From NCBI GenBank assembly GCA_036554285.1, contig DATBNO010000037.1:1-43220 (forward strand): 43,220 nucleotides of DNA, in the 5' to 3' direction. This DNA comes from JADGGM01 sp025449955 (GTDB taxonomy: Bacteria > Gemmatimonadota > Gemmatimonadetes > Gemmatimonadales > Gemmatimonadaceae). Under the pieces are notes generated by a model, which saw nothing but the letters and a program-made list of their open reading frames with translations, did no database searches and was not told the DNA's origin. How positions within the stretch are numbered: the first letter of the stretch is position 1; every line of letters begins with the position of its first letter. Of this stretch, positions 16,738 through 24,265 are shown one piece after another. Position numbers and translations under genes: made by a program.

Positions 16738-16760
16738 GTCGTGCCTAACCAGGAGAGACG

Positions 16761-18458
16761 GTGCCGAAAGAGAACGGCGGGCCAAGTGCCGCGGAAGGCA
16801 TCAAGGCGGCGAGCGACGGATTGCGCGGCACGCTCGCGTCCGAAGCCGCGGACGGCGGTACACATTTTTCCGAGAGCGCGCGCCAACTGCTCAAGTTCCA
16901 CGGCGCGTACGAGCAGGACGATCGCGATGCGCGCCGGGTGCGCAAGGATGCGGGCGAAGAGCCGGCGTACTCCTTCATGCTGCGCGCCAAGCTGCCGGGC
17001 GGCGTCCTAACGGGACGGCAGTATCAGGTGTTCGACGCCCTCGCCGGCCACTACGGCAACGGAACACTGCGCGTGACGACGCGCCAGGACTTCCAGCTTC
17101 ACGGCATCCTCAAGGGCGATCTCAAGGGTACGATCGCCGCCGTGAACGCGACACTCGTCACGACGCTCGGCGCCTGCGGCGATGTCGTGCGCAACGTGGT
17201 CACGTGCCCCGCGCCCGTGCGCGACCGCGTGCGCGACGAGGTCCTGGCCCTCGCGACGCGATTGTCGTCGCACCTCTTGCCGGCGACGCGTGCGTATCAC
17301 GAGATCTGGCTCGACGGCGAGCGGGTCGCCGAGGAGAACGGCGAGCCGGCGGTCGATCCCCTTTACGGGACGCGCTACCTGCCGCGGAAGTTCAAGATCG
17401 GCTTCGGTTACCCCGACGACAATTGCTGCGATGTCCACAGCAACGACCTCGGTTTCCTGACGGTGCGAGACGGCGATCGCCTCGCCGGATTCAACGTGCT
17501 GGTGGGCGGCGGGTTAGGCGCGACGCATGGCAAGCCCGACACCTACCCGCGCCTCGCCTCGCCACTCGCCTTCGTTAGGCCCGGGGGTGTGTGCCGAGTG
17601 AGCGAGGCCGTGGTCGCCGTGCACCGCGACTACGGCGACCGGTCCAACCGGCGGCACGCGCGCCTCAAGTACGTGATCGATGATCATGGTCTCCCGTGGT
17701 TCCGCGCACGAGTCGAAGCGCATCTCGGCGCTCCGTTGGAACCGCCGCGCGACGTCGACGTCACCGAGATTCACGACCACCTCGGGTGGCACGAGCAGGG
17801 CGAGGGCCTGTGGTTCCACGGTGTGTTCGTGGAGAATGGCCGCATCCGCGACACCCCTGAGCTGCGGCTCCGGACCGCGCTGCGCGAGATTGTGACCCGC
17901 GTGCGTCCGGAGATCGGCGTGCGGCTCACGTCGCAGCAGAACGCCCTGTTGACCGGCATCGCCGAGCGGCATCGCACGATGGTCGAGGAAATTCTCGCCG
18001 ATCACGGCGTGGCCGACCCGGCGCGCGTGCTCCCGGTTAGGCGTTGGGCCATGGCGTGCCCGGCGCTCCCGACGTGCGGTCTCGCGCTCGCCGAGTCCGA
18101 GCGGGCGTTGCCCGGGGTGCTCGAGACGCTGGAGCGCGAGCTCGAGCGGCTCGGGATTGCCGGCAGCGAGCTGACGGTGCGCATGACCGGGTGCCCGAAC
18201 GGGTGCGCGCGCCCGTACACGGCCGACCTGGCGTTCGTCGGACGCTCGGCCGACCGGTACACGGTGTACGTGGGCGGCAGCATGCTCGGCACCCGACTGG
18301 GCGTCGCGCACAGGGACCTCGTGCGGCGCGCCGATCTGGTGGCCGCGGTCGTGCCGCTGCTCGAGTCTTATCGCGCGAATCGGCTGCCTAACGAGCGGTT
18401 CGGCGACTACGTGCACCGCGCCGGATTGGCGGGCCTCGCCGCGCCGGAGGCGCCGTGA
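16761..18458 (+). CDS. cysI: Assimilatory sulfite reductase hemoprotein
   Basis: A 565-residue siroheme/[4Fe-4S] enzyme that reduces sulfite to sulfide. It has the two nitrite/sulfite reductase half-repeats. RVTTRQDFQLHG (about residue 110) belongs to the substrate and siroheme site. The iron-sulfur cysteines appear as ACPALPTCGLALAE (Cys-x5-Cys) and MTGCPNGCARPY (Cys-x3-Cys) near residues 435 and 478. The close relative nitrite reductase cannot be excluded by motifs alone, but the adjacent APS-type reductase strongly favours sulfite. The GTG start is supported by AGGAGAG at 16750-16756. The coding region overlaps cysH by four bases (GTGA). No flavoprotein CysJ is present, so electrons may come from ferredoxin. 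Four GCCTAAC-type motifs lie inside. Confidence 0.9.
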   Translation: MPKENGGPSAAEGIKAASDGLRGTLASEAADGGTHFSESARQLLKFHGAYEQDDRDARRVRKDAGEEPAYSFMLRAKLPGGVLTGRQYQVFDALAGHYGNGTLRVTTRQDFQLHGILKGDLKGTIAAVNATLVTTLGACGDVVRNVVTCPAPVRDRVRDEVLALATRLSSHLLPATRAYHEIWLDGERVAEENGEPAVDPLYGTRYLPRKFKIGFGYPDDNCCDVHSNDLGFLTVRDGDRLAGFNVLVGGGLGATHGKPDTYPRLASPLAFVRPGGVCRVSEAVVAVHRDYGDRSNRRHARLKYVIDDHGLPWFRARVEAHLGAPLEPPRDVDVTEIHDHLGWHEQGEGLWFHGVFVENGRIRDTPELRLRTALREIVTRVRPEIGVRLTSQQNALLTGIAERHRTMVEEILADHGVADPARVLPVRRWAMACPALPTCGLALAESERALPGVLETLERELERLGIAGSELTVRMTGCPNGCARPYTADLAFVGRSADRYTVYVGGSMLGTRLGVAHRDLVRRADLVAAVVPLLESYRANRLPNERFGDYVHRAGLAGLAAPEAP

Positions 18459-19117
18459 CGACGCCGGCCGCACGGCTCGCGATGGACGCCAAAGAGATCA
18501 TGCGATTCCTCGTGCGCGCGTATCCGGGCCGGGTGGCGCTGAGCGCCAGCTTCGGCGGCGGCGGCCTGGTGCTCGCGCACATCCTGAGCGGCATCGACGC
18601 AGACGCTCCGGTGTTGTTTCTGGACACGGGGTATCACTTCCCCGAGACTATCGCGTTCAAGAATCGCTTCGCCCAACGGTACCATCTGCGAGTCGTCGAT
18701 CTCGCGACGCCCGTCGATGCAACACCCGCCGAACTGTATCGCACCGATCCCGATCGGTGCTGCCGGGTTCGAAAGGTCGAACCGATGCATCGGGCGCTGG
18801 CAGGGTTCGATGTGTGGATCACGGCGCTGCGCCGGGATCAATCGGAGACGCGCCGAGCGATCGCGGTGATGGAGCATCAGGTGATCGACGGACGCGCGAT
18901 ACTCAAGGTGATGCCCCTCGCGAACTGGAGCCGGCACGATGTCGAGGAGTATCTGGCGACGCACGACGTGCCATTGCATCCGTTGCTCGAGAAGGGCTAC
19001 ACGAGTATCGGATGCTGGCCGTGCACGAGGCCGACGGTGGAGGGGGAGGGCGAGCGCGCGGGCCGGTGGAGCGGAACGAACAAGACCGAGTGCGGCTTGC
19101 ATTCCGCCAATGCGTGA
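18455..19117 (+). CDS. cysH: APS-type (4Fe-4S) adenylyl-sulfate reductase
   Basis: A 220-residue reductase that converts adenylyl-sulfate to sulfite using thioredoxin. The PP-loop-like nucleotide site is SASFGGGGLVLAH (about residue 32). Two cysteine pairs, Cys-Cys in DRCCRVRKVEP and Cys-x2-Cys in GCWPCTRPT, are the [4Fe-4S] ligands found in APS reductases and missing from the PAPS reductases of enteric bacteria. The catalytic cysteine is in the C-terminal TECGLH. The start is a GTG at 18455 that overlaps the cysI stop, so translation is coupled. No ATP sulfurylase genes follow; they must lie elsewhere. The gene contains no GCCTAAC motif. Confidence 0.92.
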   Translation: MTTPAARLAMDAKEIMRFLVRAYPGRVALSASFGGGGLVLAHILSGIDADAPVLFLDTGYHFPETIAFKNRFAQRYHLRVVDLATPVDATPAELYRTDPDRCCRVRKVEPMHRALAGFDVWITALRRDQSETRRAIAVMEHQVIDGRAILKVMPLANWSRHDVEEYLATHDVPLHPLLEKGYTSIGCWPCTRPTVEGEGERAGRWSGTNKTECGLHSANA

Positions 19118-19156
19118 TCGTCGGCTGACGAAACCGTCTGACCGGAGCTACATTGA

Positions 19157-19200
19157 CGGGCCGCGGGTGAGGGCGTTCGGTAGAGCGCACTCGCGGCCCG
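19157..19200 (+). terminator. Possible terminator after cysH
   Basis: A 13-bp stem (19157-19169 with 19188-19200, one G-T wobble) with an 18-base loop, 39 bases after the cysH stop. It has no T-run. Its place between cysH and a gene with no visible Shine-Dalgarno site suits either a terminator or an mRNA-stabilising hairpin. Confidence 0.5.
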
Positions 19201-19236
19201 ACGCTGTTCCCGGTCACTCACCCCGCTGCCTCCACT

Positions 19237-20214
19237 ATGACGCGACTCTCCCTCGCCAGCCTTGCCGCGTGCTGCGCACTCGGACTCGTGCGTCCCGCGC
19301 CCGTTGCCGCCCAGCAGCCGGAGCAAGGCTACATCACCATGTCGGATTCGGCGCGCATCTTCTACAAGATCGCCGGCCACCCCGGTAAGGGCATCGACAC
19401 TCTCATCGCGATTCACGGCGGACCGGGCATGGACCTCGAGTCGATCTACAACGACTGGTCTCAAGGCCTCGGACGCCGGCACGTGATCATCTTCTACGAT
19501 CAGCGGGGCGGCGGGAAATCGGAGCTGCCCACCGACACATCGCGTCTCGTCGCGGCGCGGCAGATCGAGGATCTGGACGAAGTGCGCCGGCACTTCGGCC
19601 TAACGAAGGTGACGCTCCTCGCCCACTCGTACGGACCCTTGCTCGCGGCGAGCTACGCGATCGCGCACCCCGATGCCGTGAAGAAGATGGTGTTCTTCGG
19701 GCCGGTGCCGCCGCGCCGCGGGGACTTCTTCACCCGCTACGGACACAACATCACGTCGCGGTTGGACAGCAGCCAGCTCGCCACGATGTCGCACCTCGAC
19801 TCCGAGATGACGTCCGACACCTCATCGGACGCGACCGTACGCCACGCGTGCAAGGATTACTGGGCGCTCGGCTTGCGGCCGCGTCTCGCGTCGCCCGGCG
19901 GACTTGGCGTCCTGCGGTCCGACCTGTGCGCGACGGACCCCCAGGGAATCCGCTACGGCATGAGCGTCGCCAACCGCGTGATCATGAGCTCCTACGGCGA
20001 TTGGGATCTGCGGCCGCAGCTCCGCACGCTCGACGTCCCGCTCCTCGTGGTCCACGGCCAGCAGGAAACGATCCCGATGGACCTGGTCGAGGAGTGGGTG
20101 ACGTCCATGCCTAACGCTCGGCTCGTCAAGGTGCCTAACGCAGCGCATTTCACCTACGCCGAGCAGCCGGCGCTGGTCTGGCCGGTGGTGGAGCGGTTCC
20201 TGGCCCAACGGTAA
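19237..20214 (+). CDS. Exported alpha/beta hydrolase, prolyl-aminopeptidase-like
   Basis: A 325-residue secreted hydrolase. A signal peptide ends at about residue 26 (PVAAQQ). The oxyanion-hole motif HGGPG is at about 60-64 and YDQRGGGKS at about 87-95, both typical of the proline iminopeptidase subgroup. The nucleophile is Ser131 in LLAHSYGP, and the histidine is in NAAHFTYAEQP near the C-terminus. The acid residue normally found as Asp in HGxxD appears here as Glu in HGQQETIP, which is unusual and worth modelling. Substrates could be N-terminal-proline peptides or small esters. No clear Shine-Dalgarno site precedes the ATG. Three GCCTAACG motifs lie inside, two of them 24 bases apart (20109, 20133). 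Confidence 0.85.
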   Translation: MTRLSLASLAACCALGLVRPAPVAAQQPEQGYITMSDSARIFYKIAGHPGKGIDTLIAIHGGPGMDLESIYNDWSQGLGRRHVIIFYDQRGGGKSELPTDTSRLVAARQIEDLDEVRRHFGLTKVTLLAHSYGPLLAASYAIAHPDAVKKMVFFGPVPPRRGDFFTRYGHNITSRLDSSQLATMSHLDSEMTSDTSSDATVRHACKDYWALGLRPRLASPGGLGVLRSDLCATDPQGIRYGMSVANRVIMSSYGDWDLRPQLRTLDVPLLVVHGQQETIPMDLVEEWVTSMPNARLVKVPNAAHFTYAEQPALVWPVVERFLAQR

Positions 20215-20218
20215 GCGC

Positions 20219-20896
20219 TCAGTGCCAGGTGAGCACGATGTCGTCGACGTCGAAGAAGCCGGTGTAGTTGGCGCCCATCCAGAAGCGGACGGCGTTGAAG
20301 TCGTGCGCGATGTTGGCGTTGCCCGAAGGAAGTGTGTACGTGGTGTCTCCCGACGCGCCAGTGCCGAATAACTGGAAATGCGCCGTGGTCCCCGCGGCGC
20401 CAATGGTCAGAGCCGCCGAGATGGTGAAGAACTGGTCGCGCGGGAATTTGCCGAACGTCACGGCGCCGTCATCGATGCGGACCGTGTTGTCGGGCATGAA
20501 ATCGAGGTGCAGAAAGTTCACGTAGTCGTGCGGCCCGCTGGAGAACGGCTCGAACGCCAACGTGGCCGCGCCCGCGCCCGACGGGATGTACATCACCGCC
20601 AGCAGCGCGAACGTGCCGTTGCCCTCCCGTTGGGCGAACACGCCCTGCATGCCCGTCTGGTTGCCGTTCAGATCGTTGTGCTTGATCTGCACGAACTTCT
20701 CGCCGTTGCCCGACGGTGACGAGACGACGAGCACGCTGCCGTCGCCATTGTCGTAGTTGACGGTGCCGACAGTCTGTTGTGGCTTTGGGGGCGTGCCGAT
20801 CGAGTCATCGCGGAAACTGGCGGAGAGCAGCGTCGTCGCCGAGCAGCCGGCGAGCGACGCGAACGCGACGAGCGCGGTACAATGCCGTAGTCGCAT
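20219..20896 (-). CDS. Hypothetical lipoprotein
   Basis: A 225-residue lipoprotein with signal peptide MRLRHCTALVAFASLAGC and a clear lipobox (LAGC). The mature part is rich in Gly, Thr, Phe and Asp with many short beta-strand-like stretches, and ends FFDVDDIVLTWH. That ending is common in jelly-roll, concanavalin-like surface proteins. No catalytic motif is seen and I do not recognise the family. GAGGAGG (minus strand) before the ATG supports the start. It is convergent with the alpha/beta hydrolase, with only four bases between the stops. It has no GCCTAAC motif. Confidence 0.75.
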   Translation of the reverse strand: MRLRHCTALVAFASLAGCSATTLLSASFRDDSIGTPPKPQQTVGTVNYDNGDGSVLVVSSPSGNGEKFVQIKHNDLNGNQTGMQGVFAQREGNGTFALLAVMYIPSGAGAATLAFEPFSSGPHDYVNFLHLDFMPDNTVRIDDGAVTFGKFPRDQFFTISAALTIGAAGTTAHFQLFGTGASGDTTYTLPSGNANIAHDFNAVRFWMGANYTGFFDVDDIVLTWH

Positions 20897-21218
20897 CGGG
20901 GAACCTCCTCGGACGGCCGAACGTGCCGACGCGCGGCCAAGTGAGTTGGGCGTGTGCGTTGGGCAAAAGAAGGCGCGCCCGATGGTTCCCGCAAGCTGGC
21001 AATTCGCCTAGTGCAACGGCCTAGGGAAATCCCTAGGCCGTTTCGTCCTAACGCTACGCAGCGTTCCGCTCGAGTGGTGCACGGCGGTATTGTTGATCGT
21101 ACCAACCATCGCGCACAGGCCACATTCAGAAGGGCGATGGGCGCTGCGACACGACGGACTCGGCATTGGCAACGGATGCGATCACGCATGGGGAGCGACA
21201 CCTGGGTGGTGAACGTGC
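20897..21218. other. 322-bp divergent intergenic region
   Basis: This region separates the lipoprotein gene (minus) from the amine oxidase gene (plus) and should hold both promoters. It contains the perfect palindrome listed at 21015-21042 and a TCCTAACG variant of the window-wide motif at about 21047. No gene or known riboswitch was recognised. Confidence 0.55.
21015..21042. promoter_or_regulatory. Perfect 12-bp hairpin in a divergent promoter region
   Basis: Arms AACGGCCTAGGG (21015-21026) and their exact complement (21031-21042) enclose the loop AAAT, followed on the plus strand by TTTCG. It looks like a short terminator, but the flanking genes diverge, so no gene ends here. It may be a leader terminator, an operator, or the end of an unseen small RNA. 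Confidence 0.5.
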
Positions 21219-22577
21219 ATGAGTAGCGCGATGCGCCGGCGCCTGGACGCCGACGTCATCGTCATTGGCGCCGGCGCGGCGGGTCTCGCGGCGGCTATGT
21301 CGCTCGTCGAGAGCGGATTGGACGTCCTCGTGCTCGAGGCGCGCGATCGCGTGGGCGGGCGCATCCACACCGTCGCGTCGCTCAGCACCGGCGTGCCGAT
21401 CGAGGTGGGCGCGGAATTCATGCATGGCACGGCCGCGCCCATTCGCGCGCTCGCCGAGCGATACGATCTGCGCACGGTCGACATCGCCGGACAGCGATTC
21501 GAGCACACGACGCGCGGCCTCCGCGTCGCACGCGACTATTCGGCGCGACTGGACCGGGTGCTGCGCCGTCTCGATGCGCATCGCACGCCGGACCGCTCCT
21601 TTGCCGACGCGATGCGCGCGAATCGCGGATCGCTGCGCGCGGCGGACCGGTCGCTCGCGACGCGCTTCGTGGAAGGCTTCGATGCCGCCGACGCGACGCT
21701 GGTGAGCGAGCGGTGGCTCGCGCTGGCGGGCTCGCCGGGCCACGACGTGCGCGAATCGCGCGTCGGGCGCCTGCTGGACGGGTACGGCGTGCTCGCGCAC
21801 GCACTCGCCCGCTCGTTAGGCAGCCGGGTGCGACTGGGCGCGGCGGTGTCGGAGGTGCGATGGCGCCCGGGGCGGGTCGAGGTGACGTCCGGCGGCGGGG
21901 CGGCCGGCCGCCGCCGCTCCGCGGCGCGCGCGGTGCTCGTCACCGTCCCGTTAGGCGTGCTGCAGGCGCCGCCCGGAGCGCCGGGCGCGATCCGTTTCGA
22001 GCCGCGGGTGCCACCGCTCGAGCGGAGCGCGGCGTTAGGCGTCATGGGGCCGGTCGAGCGTCTGGCGCTCCGGTTCGCCGAGCCGTTCTGGCTGGAGCCG
22101 TCGTTCGCGCGTCGCGTCGGCGCGCCATCGCTCGACCGCATGACTTTCCTCCAATCGCGCCGCCCGCTCGCCTTCCGCGTCTGGTGGACGGCCTATCCCG
22201 TGACCGCGCCCCTGCTCGTCGCGTGGTGCGGCGGCGCGCAAGCTGCAGTGATTGCGCGCCATCCGGCCCGCACGCTCGAGCAGCTGGCGGTCGCATCGCT
22301 CGCGTCGATCTTCGGCACGAGCGCCGCGCGTCTCGCCGCTCGCCTCGTGCGCACGTATCGCCACGACTGGATCGGCGACCCGTTTTCGCGCGGCGCGTAC
22401 TCCTACGCGCGGGTGGGCGGTTCACGGATGGCCGAGCGGCTCGCTCAACCCGCTGGGCACACGATCTGGTACGCGGGCGAAGCGGCGCACACGGCGCCGA
22501 CGGCGGGAACGGTGCACGGCGCGATCGCGTCGGGCCAACGCGCGGCGCGAGAGATCGTCGAGCTCATCCGCGCGTAG
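21219..22577 (+). CDS. Flavin amine oxidase (monoamine-oxidase family)
   Basis: A 452-residue FAD enzyme. The dinucleotide fold begins at about residue 13 with VIVIGAGAAGLAAA and continues to LEARDRVGGRIHT, the second FAD contact. The C-terminal FAD motif is YAGEAAHTAPTAGTVHGA. The middle carries the substrate domain with RVWWTAYPVTAPLLVAW. Family members oxidise primary or secondary amines, polyamines or desaturate carotenoid-like substrates; the specificity is not clear here. No signal peptide is seen, so it is likely cytoplasmic. ATG at 21219 is taken because it gives a full N-terminus; a second ATG four codons later is possible. Three GCCTAACG motifs lie inside. Confidence 0.9.
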   Translation: MSSAMRRRLDADVIVIGAGAAGLAAAMSLVESGLDVLVLEARDRVGGRIHTVASLSTGVPIEVGAEFMHGTAAPIRALAERYDLRTVDIAGQRFEHTTRGLRVARDYSARLDRVLRRLDAHRTPDRSFADAMRANRGSLRAADRSLATRFVEGFDAADATLVSERWLALAGSPGHDVRESRVGRLLDGYGVLAHALARSLGSRVRLGAAVSEVRWRPGRVEVTSGGGAAGRRRSAARAVLVTVPLGVLQAPPGAPGAIRFEPRVPPLERSAALGVMGPVERLALRFAEPFWLEPSFARRVGAPSLDRMTFLQSRRPLAFRVWWTAYPVTAPLLVAWCGGAQAAVIARHPARTLEQLAVASLASIFGTSAARLAARLVRTYRHDWIGDPFSRGAYSYARVGGSRMAERLAQPAGHTIWYAGEAAHTAPTAGTVHGAIASGQRAAREIVELIRA

Positions 22578-22703
22578 CGTGCTCGACGGTTGGGCGTGGG
22601 CGAGCCCAACGGTACACCCAGCGAAGCGGCGGACGAAACCGTATCACCTACACGACGGTACAACGGTCACGCACTATCACACACACGACGCTTGGGAGGT
22701 TTC

Positions 22704-23111
22704 ATGAAGAGCATGCGCACGGTACTGATCGGCGTGGCCCTCACGATGGGGATCGCGACGGGTGCGTTCGCCCAGGGGGGCGGGGGTGGCGGCGGAGGAA
22801 ACGGCGGTGGCGGCCAGGGGCGCGGCGGCATGATGGCCATGCTCATGAATGGCATCACGCTCACCGACGCGCAGCAGACGCAGATCACGGCGATCGAGGG
22901 CAAGTATGCGCCGCAGATGCAGCCCTTGCGTCAGAAAATGCGCGACGCGCGACAGAATGGGACGCCCATGGATTCGGCGTCGATGCAGCAGATGCGCGAC
23001 CTCAACGAGAAGGAACGCGGTGAGATTCGCGCGGTGCTCACGTCCGATCAGCAGTCCAAGTTCGACGACAACGTCAAGGCCATGATGGCACGGAGACCGA
23101 GCGGCAGATAA
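22704..23111 (+). CDS. Spy/CpxP-like periplasmic protein with LTxxQ motifs
   Basis: A 135-residue exported protein. The signal peptide ends at about residue 24 (GAFAQ). It is followed by a glycine run with few other residues (about 25-44), then an all-helical part. That part carries two LTxxQ-type motifs, LTDAQQTQI and LTSDQQSKF, as in the Spy/CpxP chaperone-like family. It is Met- and Gln-rich. Related proteins protect periplasmic proteins or sense envelope stress; a metal-linked role is possible given the Met content. GGGAGG at 22694-22699 sets the ATG. The gene stands alone, 126 bases after the amine oxidase gene. Confidence 0.8.
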   Translation: MKSMRTVLIGVALTMGIATGAFAQGGGGGGGGNGGGGQGRGGMMAMLMNGITLTDAQQTQITAIEGKYAPQMQPLRQKMRDARQNGTPMDSASMQQMRDLNEKERGEIRAVLTSDQQSKFDDNVKAMMARRPSGR

Positions 23112-23120
23112 CGCGCGCTC

Positions 23121-23168
23121 GCGACACGCACGGCCGGGCCCACCGCGCACGCGGTGGGCCCGTGTCGC
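23121..23168 (+). terminator. GC-rich hairpin after the Spy-like gene
   Basis: A core stem of about 11 bp (GGGCCCACCGC at 23136-23146 with its complement) is extended by a second stem, GCGACACG at 23121-23128 with 23161-23168. There is no T-run. Its position ten bases after the stop suits a factor-assisted terminator or mRNA 3' stabiliser. Confidence 0.55.
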
Positions 23169-23294
23169 GTGCGGCGGCCGCCTGCCTAACCGAGCTGTGC
23201 CGTCGGGCACCTTTCGCCGCGCCCGCTCGTTGACCGGAGTGCGCGTCGGCACGAGTCGTGACGATGTCGCACATGACTTCGATGGGAGGGAATC

Positions 23295-23786
23295 ATGGAA
23301 CCACGCATCGACAACATTGCAGGCAAGTATCCCGAGGTGTATCGCAGCCTCGTGGCGCTCTCGGCTGCTGCCTCGAAACTCGGCGTCCCCGAGACGACGC
23401 TCATTATGGTGAGTTTGCGCGCCAGCCAGATCAACGGGTGCAGTTTCTGCGCCGACATGCACTGGCGCGAGATGCGCGAAGCGGGCGAGCCGGACGAGAA
23501 GATCTTCGCCGTGTCGGCTTGGCGCGAGACACCGTTCTTCACCGACGCCGAACGCGCCGCGCTGGCGTTGACCGAAGCCGCGACGCGGCTCGCCGATCGT
23601 CCCGATCCCGTGTCCGACGACATCTGGGATGAAGCCGCGCAGCACTACGACGACAAAGGGCTGAGCGCGCTCGTCATCGCGATCGCGGCCATCAACACCT
23701 GGAACCGGCTCAACGTGACGACGCGGCAGCCCGCGGGCGAAGAATCGGCGGCCGCCGCCGCAGCGTCGTCCGCGACTCACCGTTAG
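23295..23786 (+). CDS. Carboxymuconolactone decarboxylase/AhpD-family protein
   Basis: A 163-residue all-helical protein of the AhpD/CMD superfamily. The redox motif is at Cys49-x2-Cys52 with His56 (INGCSFCADMHWRE), the arrangement found in alkylhydroperoxidase-type disulfide reductases. The following FFTDAERAALALTEAATRL and AINTWNRLNVTTR segments are typical of the family. It probably detoxifies peroxides or acts as a thiol reductase in the cytoplasm. GGGAGGG at 23283-23289 sets the start. The TAG stop lies inside a CGTTAGGC motif (23781-23788). It stands alone, followed by the palindromic element at 23863-24119. Confidence 0.9.
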   Translation: MEPRIDNIAGKYPEVYRSLVALSAAASKLGVPETTLIMVSLRASQINGCSFCADMHWREMREAGEPDEKIFAVSAWRETPFFTDAERAALALTEAATRLADRPDPVSDDIWDEAAQHYDDKGLSALVIAIAAINTWNRLNVTTRQPAGEESAAAAAASSATHR

Positions 23787-24265
23787 GCACGCGCAGTGAG
23801 GTCGTGACGAGGCGGACGCGCCCAGCCGGGCGCGTCCACCTCGTCGCTAACGGCCGCGTGGTGAGCTTCCTCGCTCAGTTGACACGGATTGAACGGATAA
23901 CTGCACGATGCCTGCGGATCGTTCGGCTGCATCAGCATGCCGTACCCGCCAGCCCCCGTTTGCCTTTCTAAACAACGAAACGCCGGTCACCACGGTAGAT
24001 GTGGTCGGCGTTGAGCAGCCGAGAGATCCGCAGGTATCCGTGCAGCTATCCGTGCAGTTATCCGTGCAGTTATCCGTGCAGTTATCCGTTCAATCCGTGT
24101 CAACTGAGCGAAGAAGCTCTCCTCGAGGGCTGCTCCTGTACGCGCTGACGCTCCGGCCAGCGATTGACTCGGCGCCCCGCCACAGCAATGCTTCCTGCGT
24201 CAGCGGTCGAGTCCGTTCGAGCGGCCACCGCACGCGCCGCGTCGCTCACGTTAGGCGAGGGTCCC
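23787..24265. other. 479-bp intergenic region holding the palindromic repeat element
   Basis: The region contains the repeat element at 23863-24119 and, at 24249-24256, a CGTTAGGC motif just before the permease start. Open frames that cross the repeats encode simple VQLS repeats and are not considered genes. No promoter was assigned. Confidence 0.6.
23863..24119. repeat. 257-bp palindromic element with internal 12-bp tandem repeats
   Basis: The outer arms at 23863-23906 and 24076-24119 are 44-bp inverted copies with one mismatch. A second pair at 23911-23930 and 24015-24034 matches at 18 of 20 positions. Between the two right-hand arms, and reaching into them, the 12-mer GCAGTTATCCGT is repeated five times (24030-24089), the first two copies each with one change. 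Only about one copy's worth exists on the left, so the repeats have expanded on one side. No transposase or clear target duplication is visible, so it is a MITE- or REP-like element of unknown origin. Confidence 0.85.

Noticed and set aside
20897..21050. Known riboswitch before the lipoprotein or amine oxidase gene
   Set aside because: I looked for the conserved cores of the c-di-GMP, TPP and SAM types and found no adequate match.
24030..24089. Tandem repeats as a CRISPR array
   Set aside because: The units are directly adjacent with no spacers.
24054..24089. TTATCCGTG repeats as DnaA boxes of an origin
   Set aside because: They match only the first part of TTATCCACA, and no dnaA, dnaN or other origin genes are nearby.
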